Source of the DNA: Alsobacter ponti
GTDB lineage: Bacteria > Pseudomonadota > Alphaproteobacteria > Rhizobiales > Beijerinckiaceae
Direction: 5' to 3'
Assembly: GCF_024294805.1 (NCBI RefSeq)
Contig: NZ_JANCLU010000014.1
Span: 1 to 64,000, forward strand
DNA: 64,000 nt
Below the pieces are notes generated by a model, which did no database searches, was not told where the DNA came from, and saw nothing but the letters and a program-made list of their open reading frames with translations. Shown here one piece after another: positions 16,822 to 26,302 of the stretch (position 1 is its first letter; the number at the start of each line of letters is the position of its first letter). A program made the translations under genes and the position numbers.

Positions 16822-17625
16822 TCAGTGCGGAACGCCGAGATAGGCATCGATCACCTGCTTGTTCCGTTTCACTTCGTCGGGGGCGCCGTCCGCGATCTTG
16901 CGGCCATATTCCAGCACCACCACGCGGTCGGAGAGGTCCATCACCACGCCCATGTCGTGCTCGATCAGCGCGATGGTCGTGCCGTACTGGTTGTTCACGT
17001 CGAGGATGAAGCGGGACATGTCCTCCTTCTCCTCGAGGTTCATGCCCGCCATCGGCTCGTCGAGCAGCAGCAGGTCGGGCTGCATGGCCAGCGCCCGTCC
17101 CAGCTCGACGCGCTTCTGCAGGCCGTAGGGCAACTTGCCGACCGGCGTCTTGCGGATCGCCTGGATCTCGAGAAAGTCGATGATCTCCTCCACCACCTTG
17201 CGGTGGGCGATCTCCTCGGTCAGCGCCGGGCCGTGGCGGAAGAGCTGCCAGAAGAACGGGCTGCGCATCTTCAGCGTCCGCCCCGCCATGATGTTGTCGA
17301 GCGTCGACATGCCCTTGAACAGCGCGACGTTCTGGAACGTGCGGGCGATGCCCTGGGCGGCGGCCACGGAGGGGCGCATCTTCTGGCGCGTCGCGCCCTT
17401 GAAGGTGATGCGGCCCTGCTGCGGGTGGTAGAAGCCGTTGATGACGTTGAGCATCGACGTCTTGCCCGCGCCGTTGGGGCCGATGATGGCGCGGATCTCG
17501 CCCTTGCGGATGTCGAACGAGACGTCGGTGATCGCCTTCACGCCGCCGAAGGAGAGCGAAACGCCCTCCACTGAGAGCAGCACGTCTCCCGGCGCCAGCC
17601 GGGTGTCGCCTCCGGGCGCCCTCAT
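16822..17625 (-). CDS. livG: Liv-type ABC transporter ATPase LivG
   Basis: First ATPase of the importer, 267 residues. Walker A GPNGAGKTS lies at 49-57, and IARTFQNVALFKGMSTLDNI is the LivG Q-loop region. The signature is LPYGLQKRVE rather than LSGGQ, then Walker B LLLLDEPMAGM and the H-loop ALIEHDMGVVM. The divergent signature is common in this operon type. The ATG at 17625 overlaps the stop of the acyl-CoA synthetase gene (ATGA), so transport and activation are translationally coupled. Confidence 0.94.
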   Translation of the reverse strand: MRAPGGDTRLAPGDVLLSVEGVSLSFGGVKAITDVSFDIRKGEIRAIIGPNGAGKTSMLNVINGFYHPQQGRITFKGATRQKMRPSVAAAQGIARTFQNVALFKGMSTLDNIMAGRTLKMRSPFFWQLFRHGPALTEEIAHRKVVEEIIDFLEIQAIRKTPVGKLPYGLQKRVELGRALAMQPDLLLLDEPMAGMNLEEKEDMSRFILDVNNQYGTTIALIEHDMGVVMDLSDRVVVLEYGRKIADGAPDEVKRNKQVIDAYLGVPH

Positions 17626-19604
17626 TCCGCGGCCTCCAGCGTTTCGCCCCCGCCGGGCACGGGATGGGCGGCGCAGTCGCGGATGCCGACGCGCGCCGCG
17701 ATGACGCCCTTGCGGCCGTCCTCGAACGTTACCTCGACGCGCAGGTCAGCCTCCTTCGCGCCGGAATAGAGCGCATCCACGAGCGCGCCGTAGCGCTCCG
17801 CGATGAAGCCCCGGCGCACCTTCTGCGTGCGCGTCAGCTCGCCGTCGTCGGCGTCGAGTTCCTTGGGGAGCACGAGGAAGCGGCGGATCTGCGCGCCGCC
17901 CATGCGCGGCTCGACGGCCAGCGAGCGGTTCACCTCGTCCACGTGCGCGGCGATCATGTCGTAGACAAGCGGGTGGGCGGCCAGTTCCTGGTAGGAGGCG
18001 TAGACGACGTTGTTGCGCTCGGCCCAGTTTCCCACCGCCGTCAGGTCGATGTTGATGAAGGCGGCGCAGAAGTCGCGGCCGTCGCCGAAGGCCACGGCCT
18101 CCTTGATGTTGGGATAGAATTTCAGCTTGTTCTCGAGGTACTTGGGCGGGAACAGCGAGCCGTCCTTCATGCGGCCGACATCCTTCGCCCGATCGATGAT
18201 CTTGAGGTGGCCGTCGCGGTCGAAGAAGCCGGCGTCGCCGGAATGCACCCAGCCGTCCGGCGTCTTGGTGCGGGCGGTCGCGTCGGGGTCCTTGTAGTAG
18301 GCCTTGAACACGCCGGGCGAGCGGAACAGAACCTCGCCGTCATCGGCGATCTTCACCTCGACCTCCAGGCCGGGACGGCCGACCGTGTCGGCCCGGATTT
18401 CGCCGTCGGGCTGCAGCGTGACGTAGACCGAGGCCTCGGTCTGCCCGTAGAGCTGCTTCAGGTTGATGCCGAGCGAGCGGTAGAAGCGGAAGATCTCGGG
18501 GCCGATGGCCTCGCCCGCCGTGTAGGCGACCTTGACCCGCGACAGGCCGAAGCGGTTCTTCAGGGGCCCGTAGACGAGCGCTTCGCCCAGCGCGTAGAGC
18601 AACCGGTCCTTCAACGGCGTCGGCTCGCCGTTGAGGATGCGTTCGCCGGCGCGCTTCGCCACGGCGAGGAAGAAGGCGAACATGCGCCGCTTCGGCGCGG
18701 AGGCGTCCTCCATCCGCACCATGGTCAGCGTCAGCAGGTTCTCGTAGACGCGCGGCGGCGCGAAGGCGTAGGTCGTGCCGATCTCGCGCCGGTCCTCGAC
18801 GACGGTGTCGGGGCTCTCCGGGCAGTTGACGCAGAACCCGGCGACGATCGACTGGGCGTAGGAGAAGATGTGGTCCCCGACCCAGGCGATGGGGAGGTAG
18901 GCGATGACCTCCTCCGTCTCGTCCAGCTTGTCGAACGCGCAGCCGTTGCGGGCGGAGATTAGCACGTTGTCGTGCGTCAGCATCACGCCCTTGGGCCGGC
19001 CCGTCGTGCCCGACGTGTAGAGGATGATGGCGAGGTCCGCGCCCTTGCCGGCCGCGATGCTCTCGTCCAGCGCGCGCGCCGCCTCCGGATCGTCGCGCAG
19101 CGCGTCGAGCCCGCTCGCGATGGCCTCGTCGAGCGGCTTGAGGTTGGTGTGGTCGTAGTTCCGCAGCCCGCGCTCCTCGTCATAGAGGATGCGATGCAGC
19201 GTCGGCACGCGCTCGGCGACGGTGATGAGCTTGTCGACCTGCTCCTGGTCCTGCGCCACGGCGAGCTTCACCTCGGCGTGGGCCAGCAAATAGGCCATCT
19301 CCTCGGCGACGCTGTCGGCGTAGACCGGCACCGGCACGGCCCCGAGCATCTGCGCAGCCATCATGGACCAGTACAGGCGGGGGCGGTTGTGGCCGACGAT
19401 GGCGATGGTGTCGCCGGGGCGCACGCCCAGCTCGCGCAGGAACACCGCGAGCGCGCGGCATTGCGCCTCGACCTCGGTCCACGACCAGGTTTGCCAGATG
19501 CCGAGATCCTTGTGCCGGATAGCCGGCCGCCCGCCGCGCGTTCGCGCGTTCCGGGCCAGGAGCTTCGGAAATGTGTCCTCCCGTGAAGCCTCTTCGGCCG
19601 TCAC
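17622..19604 (-). CDS. Long-chain-type acyl-CoA synthetase (AMP-binding)
   Basis: An AMP-forming acyl-CoA ligase of 660 residues that should activate a fatty or aryl acid with ATP and CoA. The P-loop LYTSGTTGRPKG lies at 196-207. The adenylate motif is YGQTEASVYV and the hinge region is DRAKDVGRMKDGSLFPP. The GTG at 19604 was chosen because GGGAGG lies about five bases upstream and the protein then begins MTAEEASREDTFPKLL, a normal FadD start; an upstream ATG at 19733 would add 43 low-complexity residues. It is the first gene of the operon with livGHMKF and the PaaK-like ligase, and its stop overlaps the livG start. Two ligases flanking one Liv importer argue for uptake and trapping of an organic acid as its CoA ester. 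Confidence 0.92.
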   Translation of the reverse strand: MTAEEASREDTFPKLLARNARTRGGRPAIRHKDLGIWQTWSWTEVEAQCRALAVFLRELGVRPGDTIAIVGHNRPRLYWSMMAAQMLGAVPVPVYADSVAEEMAYLLAHAEVKLAVAQDQEQVDKLITVAERVPTLHRILYDEERGLRNYDHTNLKPLDEAIASGLDALRDDPEAARALDESIAAGKGADLAIILYTSGTTGRPKGVMLTHDNVLISARNGCAFDKLDETEEVIAYLPIAWVGDHIFSYAQSIVAGFCVNCPESPDTVVEDRREIGTTYAFAPPRVYENLLTLTMVRMEDASAPKRRMFAFFLAVAKRAGERILNGEPTPLKDRLLYALGEALVYGPLKNRFGLSRVKVAYTAGEAIGPEIFRFYRSLGINLKQLYGQTEASVYVTLQPDGEIRADTVGRPGLEVEVKIADDGEVLFRSPGVFKAYYKDPDATARTKTPDGWVHSGDAGFFDRDGHLKIIDRAKDVGRMKDGSLFPPKYLENKLKFYPNIKEAVAFGDGRDFCAAFINIDLTAVGNWAERNNVVYASYQELAAHPLVYDMIAAHVDEVNRSLAVEPRMGGAQIRRFLVLPKELDADDGELTRTQKVRRGFIAERYGALVDALYSGAKEADLRVEVTFEDGRKGVIAARVGIRDCAAHPVPGGGETLEAAE

Positions 19605-19828
19605 GCAATCCTCCCTCTCGGGCCGCCAGGGGCGGTCCGCTTCGCCGCGCGCGCGGCCTTTTGGCCGTCTGATGCGCGGAATGTTCCCCTGAACCCGAGA
19701 CGGCCAGCCGGCTGGCGGACCCCCCGCGTTCAACGGCAGCGTACCTCCACCGTTGTGGAACTCAAACCCGACTTTGATCTAAGGCGCGGGCGAACCCCGG
19801 TCCGGCGCCTGGCCGGCCGGGGCGCGTC

Positions 19829-22800
19829 TCATTCCGCGGCGAGCGCCGGGGCGCTGCGTTCCGGCCCGGCGCGCAGCCGCTCCAGCAGCGTGGCCTCCTC
19901 GGCCTTCGCGGCCGCGAGGTGGCGCTCCTTCACGTAGCCGTAGCCGCGGATCTTCTCGGGGATCGAGGCCAGCGCGACGCACAGCGCGTGGGTCTCCGGC
20001 GTCAGCCGCTCGACGATCTCGGCGAGCAGCGCCTCGTAGTCGGCGATCAGCCGGCGCTCCATGCGCCGCTCGGCGGTGCGGCCGAAGACGTCGAGCCAGC
20101 CGCCGCGCAGGCGCCGTCCCTTGGCCAGCAGCGCCAGCGCCTTCATCATCCACGGGCCGAAAGTCGACTTGCGCGGCAGGCCGGTCTGCGGGTCTCGGCG
20201 GCCGAGGATCGGCGGGGCGAGGTGGAAGGTGAGCTTGAGGTCGCCGTCGAACTGCCCGCGCAGCGCCTTGAGGAACTCGCCGTCGGTGTAGAGCCGGGCG
20301 ACCTCGTACTCGTCCTTGATCGCCATCAGCTTGAACAGATAGCGCGCGACGGCCTCGGCGAGCCCGGTGCGGCCCGGCGCGCGCGCCGCCTCGGCGGCGG
20401 CGACCCGGGCCACCGCCGCGCGGTAGCGCTCGGCGTAGGCGGCGTCCTGGTACTCGGTGAGGAAGGCGACGCGGCGGGCCAGCGCCTCCTCGGGCGTGCT
20501 CGACAGGCGGCGGTCGCCGGCCGGCGCGGCCGAGGGCTTCACCAGCGCCTCGACGCGGGCGCGGTCATGGGCGGCGCGGCGGCCCCATGCGAAGGCGGAG
20601 AGGTTCATCGCGACCGCCTCGCCGTTGAGCTCGATGGCGCGCTCCAGCGCGGCGGCGGAGAGCGGCACCCGGCCCATCTGGAAGGCGTAGCCGAGCATGA
20701 ACATGTTGGCGGCGATGGCGTTGCCGGTCAGCGCCGCGGCGATGCCGGTGGCGTCGACGAAGGCGGCCGCGTCCGGCCCGGCGGCGGCGACCACGGCGCG
20801 CTTGATGCGCTCGGCCGGCAGCGAGTAATCGGCGTTGCGGGCGAAGTCGCCCGGCATCACCTCGGCGGTGTTGACGACGAGCGCCGTCTGGCCCTCCTTC
20901 ACGGCGGCCAGCACCTTGCGCGTGCCGGTGACGACGAGGTCGCAGCCGAGCACGAGGTCGGCCTCGCCCGCCGCCACGCGGATCGAGTGGATCTCCTCGG
21001 GCCGTTCCGCCAGCTTGACGTGGCTGTAGACCGCGCCGCCCTTCTGGGCGAGCCCGGCCATGTCGATCATGCCGCACGCCTTGCCTTCGAGGTGCGCCGC
21101 CATGCCCAGGATGGCGCCGATCGTCACCACGCCGGTGCCGCCGACGCCGGTGACGATGATGGCGTAGGGGTTGCGCAGCGCGTGCGCGGCGGGCTCGGGA
21201 AGGTCGTCCCAGGCCTCGCCGGCGCCGAGGGCGGCCGGCTCGGCCTTGCGGATGCGCGCGCCCTCCACGGTCACGAAAGACGGGCAGAAGCCGTTGACGC
21301 AGGAATAGTCCTTGTTGCAGTTCGACTGGTCGATCTGGCGCTTGCGGCCGAACTCGGTCTCGACCGGCTGCACCGAGACGCAGTTCGACTTCACCCCGCA
21401 GTCGCCGCAGCCCTCGCAGACACGCGTGTTGACGAAGACGCGCTTGTCGGGATCGGGGAATTCGCCCCTCTTGCGGCGGCGGCGCTTCTCGGCGGCGCAG
21501 GTCTGGTCGTAGACGATCGCCGTGACGCCGGGGATCGCCGCCAGCGAACGCTGCACGGAATCGAGGTCGTCGCGATAGTGGAAGGTGATGCCGGCCGGCC
21601 AGGCGAGGCCGGGCGGATATTTGTCGGGCTCGTCGGAAACCAGCGCGATGCGCTTGACGCCCTCGGCGGCGACCTGGCGCGCCAGCGCGTCGACCGTCAG
21701 CCCGCCCTCGTGGCGTTGGCCGCCGGTCATGGCGACCGCGTCGTTGAACAGCAGCTTGTAGGTGATGTTCACCTTGCTCGCGAGCGCGAAGCGCAGGGCC
21801 AGCACGCCCGAGTGGTTCCAGGTGCCGTCGCCGAGGTTCTGGAAAACGTGCCCGCGGGTCGAGAACGGCGCCTCGCCGACCCAGTTGGCGCCTTCGCCGC
21901 CCATCTGGGTGAAGCCGTCCGTGGCGCGGTCCATCCACTGCACCATGTAGTGGCAGCCGATGCCGGCATAGGCGCGCATGCCGTCCGGCACCTTGGTCGA
22001 GGAATTGTGCGGGCAGCCCGAGCAGAAATAGGGAATGCGGGTGGCGACGTCCTTCGTCTCGGAGAGGGTCGACTGCGCCTCCTTGAGGCGGGCGAGCCGG
22101 GCTTCGAGGTCGGCGTCCGGGGCGACGCGCAGCAGGCGCTCGCCGATGGCGATGGCGATGTCGTTGGGGTCGAGCGCGCCCTTCACCGGGAACAGCCAGC
22201 GGCCCTGCTCGTCCTTCTTGCCGATACAGGCCGGCTGGTCGGGCGCGCCGTAGAGCTCCTCGCGCACCTGGACCTCGATCAGCGAGCGCTTCTCCTCGAC
22301 GACGATGACGAGGTCGAGGCCGCGCACGAACTCCTTGAGCCCGACCGGGTCGAGCGGCCACGGGCAGGCGATCTTGTAGAGCCGCAGCCCGAGCCGGTTG
22401 GCCTTCACCTCGTCGATGCCGAGGTCGTCCATCGCCTGCCGCACGTCGAGATAGGACTTGCCGACGGTGATGACGCCGATGCGCGCGCGCGGCCCGCCGC
22501 TGGTGACGATGCGGTTGAGCCGGTTGGCCTGGATGAAGGCCAGCATGGCGTCGCGCTTCCAGTCGTGAAGGCGCGCCTCCATGTCGAGCACGCCGTCGCG
22601 GGGGCGAATGCCGAGCCCGCCGGGCGGAAGCGGGATGTCGGGGATGACGATGTTCACGCGGTCGAGCGAGGCGTCGACGACGGCGGTCGACTCCACCGTG
22701 TCCTTCATGCACTTCAGCGCCACCCACGAACCGCAGAAGCGGCTCATGGCGAAGCCGTAGAGCCCGTAATCGAGGATCTCCTGCACCCCGGCGGGGTTCA

Positions 22801-23323
22801 GGATCGGGATCATCACGTCGACGAAGTGGAACTCGGACTGGTGCGCCGTCGTCGAGCTTTCGGCGGTGTGGTCGTCGCCCATCAGCGCCAGAACGCCGCC
22901 ATGGGGGGCGACGCCGGCCATGTTGGCGTGGCGGAACACGTCGCCGGAGCGGTCGACGCCCGGCCCCTTGCCGTACCAGACGGAGAAGACGCCGTCGTAC
23001 TTGCCCTCGCCGCGCATTTGCGCCTGCTGGGAGCCCCAGCACGCGGTGGCGGCCAGCTCCTCGTTGAGGCCGGGCTGGAACACGATGTTGCGAGGGACGA
23101 AGACCTTGGCCGCTTTCATGAGCTGCTGGTCGAGCCCGCCGAGCGGGGAGCCGCGATAGCCGGACACGAAGCCCGCGGTGTTCAGTCCGGCGCGGCGGTC
23201 GCGCTCGTGCTGCATCAGGAGCAGCCGGGCGATGGCCTGGGTGCCGGTCAGGAAGATGCGATCCTTGGACAGGTCGAACTTGTCGTCGAGCGAGACGTCG
23301 CGCAGCGTGGGGCGGTCCGCCAT
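19829..23323 (-). CDS. Indolepyruvate ferredoxin oxidoreductase, fused alpha/beta type
   Basis: Oxidatively decarboxylates aryl pyruvates (indolepyruvate, phenylpyruvate) to arylacetyl-CoA, passing electrons to a ferredoxin-like carrier. The chain of 1164 residues matches the fused aerobic-proteobacterial form. The order is an N-terminal pyruvate-ferredoxin-oxidoreductase-like pyrimidine domain, then the TPP domain (GIGCHYMVQWM, GGEGANWVG, FQNLGDGTWNHSG), a Cys cluster CEGCGDCGVKSNC with CNKDYSCVNGFCP, and a C-terminal gamma domain (GVGGTGVVTIGAILGMAAH). The Cys cluster probably holds one 4Fe-4S centre. ATG at 23323. It lies 220 bases upstream of the acyl-CoA synthetase operon on the same strand. 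Its arylacetyl-CoA products fit the PaaK-like ligase there. The 294 bases between it and the MBL gene are a divergent promoter region without a gene. Confidence 0.93.
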   Translation of the reverse strand: MADRPTLRDVSLDDKFDLSKDRIFLTGTQAIARLLLMQHERDRRAGLNTAGFVSGYRGSPLGGLDQQLMKAAKVFVPRNIVFQPGLNEELAATACWGSQQAQMRGEGKYDGVFSVWYGKGPGVDRSGDVFRHANMAGVAPHGGVLALMGDDHTAESSTTAHQSEFHFVDVMIPILNPAGVQEILDYGLYGFAMSRFCGSWVALKCMKDTVESTAVVDASLDRVNIVIPDIPLPPGGLGIRPRDGVLDMEARLHDWKRDAMLAFIQANRLNRIVTSGGPRARIGVITVGKSYLDVRQAMDDLGIDEVKANRLGLRLYKIACPWPLDPVGLKEFVRGLDLVIVVEEKRSLIEVQVREELYGAPDQPACIGKKDEQGRWLFPVKGALDPNDIAIAIGERLLRVAPDADLEARLARLKEAQSTLSETKDVATRIPYFCSGCPHNSSTKVPDGMRAYAGIGCHYMVQWMDRATDGFTQMGGEGANWVGEAPFSTRGHVFQNLGDGTWNHSGVLALRFALASKVNITYKLLFNDAVAMTGGQRHEGGLTVDALARQVAAEGVKRIALVSDEPDKYPPGLAWPAGITFHYRDDLDSVQRSLAAIPGVTAIVYDQTCAAEKRRRRKRGEFPDPDKRVFVNTRVCEGCGDCGVKSNCVSVQPVETEFGRKRQIDQSNCNKDYSCVNGFCPSFVTVEGARIRKAEPAALGAGEAWDDLPEPAAHALRNPYAIIVTGVGGTGVVTIGAILGMAAHLEGKACGMIDMAGLAQKGGAVYSHVKLAERPEEIHSIRVAAGEADLVLGCDLVVTGTRKVLAAVKEGQTALVVNTAEVMPGDFARNADYSLPAERIKRAVVAAAGPDAAAFVDATGIAAALTGNAIAANMFMLGYAFQMGRVPLSAAALERAIELNGEAVAMNLSAFAWGRRAAHDRARVEALVKPSAAPAGDRRLSSTPEEALARRVAFLTEYQDAAYAERYRAAVARVAAAEAARAPGRTGLAEAVARYLFKLMAIKDEYEVARLYTDGEFLKALRGQFDGDLKLTFHLAPPILGRRDPQTGLPRKSTFGPWMMKALALLAKGRRLRGGWLDVFGRTAERRMERRLIADYEALLAEIVERLTPETHALCVALASIPEKIRGYGYVKERHLAAAKAEEATLLERLRAGPERSAPALAAE

Positions 23324-23617
23324 CTGATCCCTCCTGATATCGACAACGCCGCAAGGGGCGCAGGGGGTCCGTTCGGACTCTCCCGCAGTCGACTATGGTA
23401 TAGGTCAATATAGCTGACGTTTTTTCGGAAGGGAAGGGCGCGGCCGAGGCGTGGCCGCGTCGCGCCCGTTCCGGGTCGCGTAGGCAGTGTGAACGAACTC
23501 GCGCCCGCGGTCGACGTGCTCCCGCACGCTCTCGGCGGGAACGCCCGGCCCGCCAGCGGGCTTCACCCGGGGTCGCGCCTCCGATACAGGAGGGCGAACC
23601 TCACGCCGGAGAGCCCC

Positions 23618-24256
23618 ATGCCGCAGCCCCAGGCCGCCATCGTCCCCGTCACGCCGTTCCAGCAGAACTGCACGCTCGTCTGGGACAAGGACACGATGAC
23701 CGGCGCGGTGGTCGACCCGGGCGGCGACCTGCCGCTGATCCGCGACGCCATCCGCAACCTCGGCGTCACCGTCGAGAAGATCCTGCTCACCCACGGCCAC
23801 ATCGACCACGCCGCCGGCGCGGCCGAGCTGGCCGCCGAACTGGGCGTCGCCATCGAGGGACCGCACCGGGCGGACCAGTTCCTGCTCGACAAGCTCGACA
23901 TGCAGGGCCAGTCCTACGGCATTCTCGGCGCGCGCAACTGCACGCCGGACCGCTGGCTCGACCAGGGCGACGTGGTGACGGTGGGCGGCCTGACCTTCGA
24001 CGTGCTGCATTGCCCCGGCCACTCGCCGGGAAGCGTCGTGTTCGTCAACCGGGACGCGACGTTCGCGCTGGTCGGCGACGTGCTGTTTGCCGGCTCGATC
24101 GGCCGCACCGACCTTCCGGGCGGCGACCACGAGACGCTACTGACTTCCATCCGCGAGCGCCTGCTGCCGATCGGCGACGACTACGCGTTCATTTGCGGCC
24201 ACGGCCCGACGAGCACCATCGGCAAGGAGCGCGCCACCAATCCCTTCCTCGCCTGA
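23618..24256 (+). CDS. MBL-fold metallohydrolase, YcbL-like (glyoxalase II-related)
   Basis: A cytoplasmic metallo-beta-lactamase-fold hydrolase of 212 residues. Metal ligands are visible as THGHIDH at 58-64, H135 in CPGHSPGS, D154 in VGDVLF and H195 in CGHGPTS. The short length and missing C-terminal helical domain place it in the YcbL-like type-II glyoxalase branch, which hydrolyses thioesters such as S-lactoylglutathione at low rate; the physiological substrate is open. The ATG at 23618 has GGAG about seven bases upstream, and the added upstream frame has no domain content. It is divergent from the oxidoreductase gene and is followed after 103 bases by homospermidine synthase. Confidence 0.9.
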   Translation: MPQPQAAIVPVTPFQQNCTLVWDKDTMTGAVVDPGGDLPLIRDAIRNLGVTVEKILLTHGHIDHAAGAAELAAELGVAIEGPHRADQFLLDKLDMQGQSYGILGARNCTPDRWLDQGDVVTVGGLTFDVLHCPGHSPGSVVFVNRDATFALVGDVLFAGSIGRTDLPGGDHETLLTSIRERLLPIGDDYAFICGHGPTSTIGKERATNPFLA

Positions 24257-24259
24257 GCC

Positions 24260-24300
24260 GCGAGGTTGACGCGCGCGCCGTCTCGCGCTTTGAACCTCGC
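24260..24300 (+). other. Long stem-loop between the MBL gene and homospermidine synthase
   Basis: Arms GCGAGGTT (24260-24267) and AACCTCGC (24293-24300) form a perfect 8-bp stem, and the 25-base interior is itself GC-rich and self-complementary. There is no T-tract after it. It starts three bases after the MBL stop and ends 59 bases before the hss start codon. It could be a weak terminator, a mRNA 3' end or part of an hss leader. Confidence 0.5.
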
Positions 24301-24359
24301 ACGATTGTCAATCGCCGGCCCCTGAAAAGGGAAGGCGCGCCTGCCAGGGAGTTTCTGAC

Positions 24360-25790
24360 ATGACGCACCCCGTCCACGGCCGCATCGACGGTCCGATCGT
24401 GATGATCGGCTTCGGCTCGATCGGGCGAGGCACGCTGCCGCTGATCGAGCGGCATTTCGCGTTCGACAAGAGCCGCATGGCGATCATCGATCCGTCGGAC
24501 GCCGACCGCGACCTCGCGGAGCGGCACGGGGTGCGCTTCATCCACCAGGCGGTGACGCGCGACAACTACAAGCACCTGCTCGGCCCGCTGCTGACGGCGG
24601 GCCCCGGGCAGGGCTTCTGCGTCAACCTGTCGGTCGACACGTCGTCGCTCGACATCATGGAATACTGCCGCGAGATCGGCGCGCTCTACATCGACACGGT
24701 GGCCGAGCCGTGGGCCGGGTTCTACTTCGACAAGTCGAAGGGGCCGGAGGCGCGCTCCAACTACGCGCTGCGCGAGGCGGTGCTCGAGGCGCGCCGGCGC
24801 AAGCCGGGGGGCGTTACCGCCGTGTCGTGCTGCGGGGCCAACCCGGGCATGGTGTCGTGGTTCGTCAAGCAGGCGCTGCTGAACCTCAAGGCCGACCTCG
24901 GCGTCGCCGGCGACGAGCCCACGAGCCGCGCCGGCTGGGCGGCGCTGGCCCAGGCGCTCGGCGTCAAGGGCATCCACGTCGCCGAGCGCGACACGCAGCG
25001 CGCCCGCAAGCCGAAGCCGCGCGGCGTATTCGTCAACACGTGGTCGGTCGAGGGCTTCGTCTCCGAGGGGCTGCAGCCGGCCGAGCTGGGCTGGGGCACG
25101 CACGAGAAGTGGATGCCCGAGAACGGCCGCACCCACGCCTCGGGCTGCCAATCGGCCATCTACCTGATGCAGCCGGGCGCCGACACGCGCGTGCGCTCCT
25201 GGACGCCGACCGGCAAGGCGCAGTTCGGCTTCCTGGTCACGCACAACGAGTCGATCTCGATCGCCGACTACCTGACCGTGCGCGACGCCGCCGGCAAGGC
25301 GGTGTACCGGCCCACCTGCCACTACGCCTACCATCCGGCCGACGACGCCGTGCTGTCGCTGCACGAGATGTTCGGCCAGGCCGGCGTGCGCCAGCCCGAG
25401 ATCCACATTCTCGACGAGAACGAGATCGTCGACGGCATCGACGAGCTGGGCGTGCTGCTCTACGGCCACGCGAAGAACGCCTACTGGTACGGCTCGCAGC
25501 TCTCCGTCGAGGAGGCGCGCATGCTCGCGCCCTACCAGAACGCCACCGGGCTGCAGGTGTCCTCCGCTGTCCTGGCCGGCATGGTGTGGGCCCTGGAGAA
25601 CCCGAACGAGGGCATCGTCGAGGCCGACGACGTCGACTTCCGCCGCTGCCTCGACGTGCAGAGGCCCTATCTCGGGCCGGTCGTCGGCGTGTACACGGAC
25701 TGGACGCCGCTCACCGACCGTCCGGGCTTTTTCCCCGAGGACATCGACGAAACCGATCCCTGGCAGTTCCGCAACGTGCTGGTCAGATGA
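24360..25790 (+). CDS. hss: Homospermidine synthase
   Basis: Makes sym-homospermidine from two putrescines (or putrescine and spermidine) with enzyme-bound NAD. The 476-residue protein matches the bacterial enzyme length. The Rossmann segment GPIVMIGFGSIGRGTLPLI starts at about residue 9, and family text includes NLSVDTSSLDIMEYC, DTVAEPWAGFY, CCGANPGMVSWFVKQALL and WYGSQLSVEEARMLAPYQNATGLQV. The ATG at 24360 has GGGAG eight bases upstream. The downstream acetyltransferase start overlaps its stop (ATGA), so the two are translationally coupled. Homospermidine is the signature polyamine of many Hyphomicrobiales, and the putrescine source, ornithine decarboxylase, is also in this window. Confidence 0.96.
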   Translation: MTHPVHGRIDGPIVMIGFGSIGRGTLPLIERHFAFDKSRMAIIDPSDADRDLAERHGVRFIHQAVTRDNYKHLLGPLLTAGPGQGFCVNLSVDTSSLDIMEYCREIGALYIDTVAEPWAGFYFDKSKGPEARSNYALREAVLEARRRKPGGVTAVSCCGANPGMVSWFVKQALLNLKADLGVAGDEPTSRAGWAALAQALGVKGIHVAERDTQRARKPKPRGVFVNTWSVEGFVSEGLQPAELGWGTHEKWMPENGRTHASGCQSAIYLMQPGADTRVRSWTPTGKAQFGFLVTHNESISIADYLTVRDAAGKAVYRPTCHYAYHPADDAVLSLHEMFGQAGVRQPEIHILDENEIVDGIDELGVLLYGHAKNAYWYGSQLSVEEARMLAPYQNATGLQVSSAVLAGMVWALENPNEGIVEADDVDFRRCLDVQRPYLGPVVGVYTDWTPLTDRPGFFPEDIDETDPWQFRNVLVR

Positions 25791-26302
25791 CGTCGCCGGT
25801 CGAGGTTCGCGAACTCGGATCCTCGGACGCGGCGGCCTTCCTGGCGCTGCGCGAGCGTTCCTTGCGGGAGAACCCGGAGGCGTATCACTCCGACGTGTCG
25901 GAGTGGGAAGGCCGGCTCGACCGCGTCGAGCAGCTGATCCGGGAGAATGTCGTGTTCGGCGCCTTCGCCGACGGGCTTCTCGGCGGCATGGCCATCCTCG
26001 GCACGAGCGGCCGCACCTTGCAACGTCGCCGCCACAAGGCGGAGGTGTGGGCCGTCTACGTCACTCCCGAGCATCGCGGTCGCTCAATTTCGCGCCGGCT
26101 GATGGAGCGCGTCATCGCGGCCGCGAACGATCGCGGCTACCGGGCGCTCGTGCTCACGGTCGAGACCGGGAACGTCGGCGCGATCGCGCTCTACGAGAGC
26201 CTGGGATTCAGAAGCTACGGCGTGGAGAGGGAAGCCACGCTGCTCAAGGACGGCGTGTTCTGCGACGACATGCTGATGCAGCTCGACCTGCGCCGGTCCT
26301 AG
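25787..26302 (+). CDS. GNAT-family N-acetyltransferase
   Basis: A 171-residue GNAT enzyme whose start codon overlaps the stop of the homospermidine synthase gene. The acetyl-CoA loop is RGRSISRRLM at 97-106, preceded by the strand AVYVTPEH and followed by LTVETGNVGAIALYESLGF, which is typical of the family. The conserved second Gly of the Q/R-x-x-G-x-G loop is replaced (RGRSIS), a mild departure. The coupling to hss makes a polyamine acetyltransferase role (SpeG-like) worth testing, but the same layout is used for many acceptors. Confidence 0.88.
   Translation: MTSPVEVRELGSSDAAAFLALRERSLRENPEAYHSDVSEWEGRLDRVEQLIRENVVFGAFADGLLGGMAILGTSGRTLQRRRHKAEVWAVYVTPEHRGRSISRRLMERVIAAANDRGYRALVLTVETGNVGAIALYESLGFRSYGVEREATLLKDGVFCDDMLMQLDLRRS

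Noticed and set aside
19919-23413. 1164-codon open frame on the plus strand
   Set aside because: Antisense of the indolepyruvate ferredoxin oxidoreductase gene; low-complexity composition and no ribosome site or motif.
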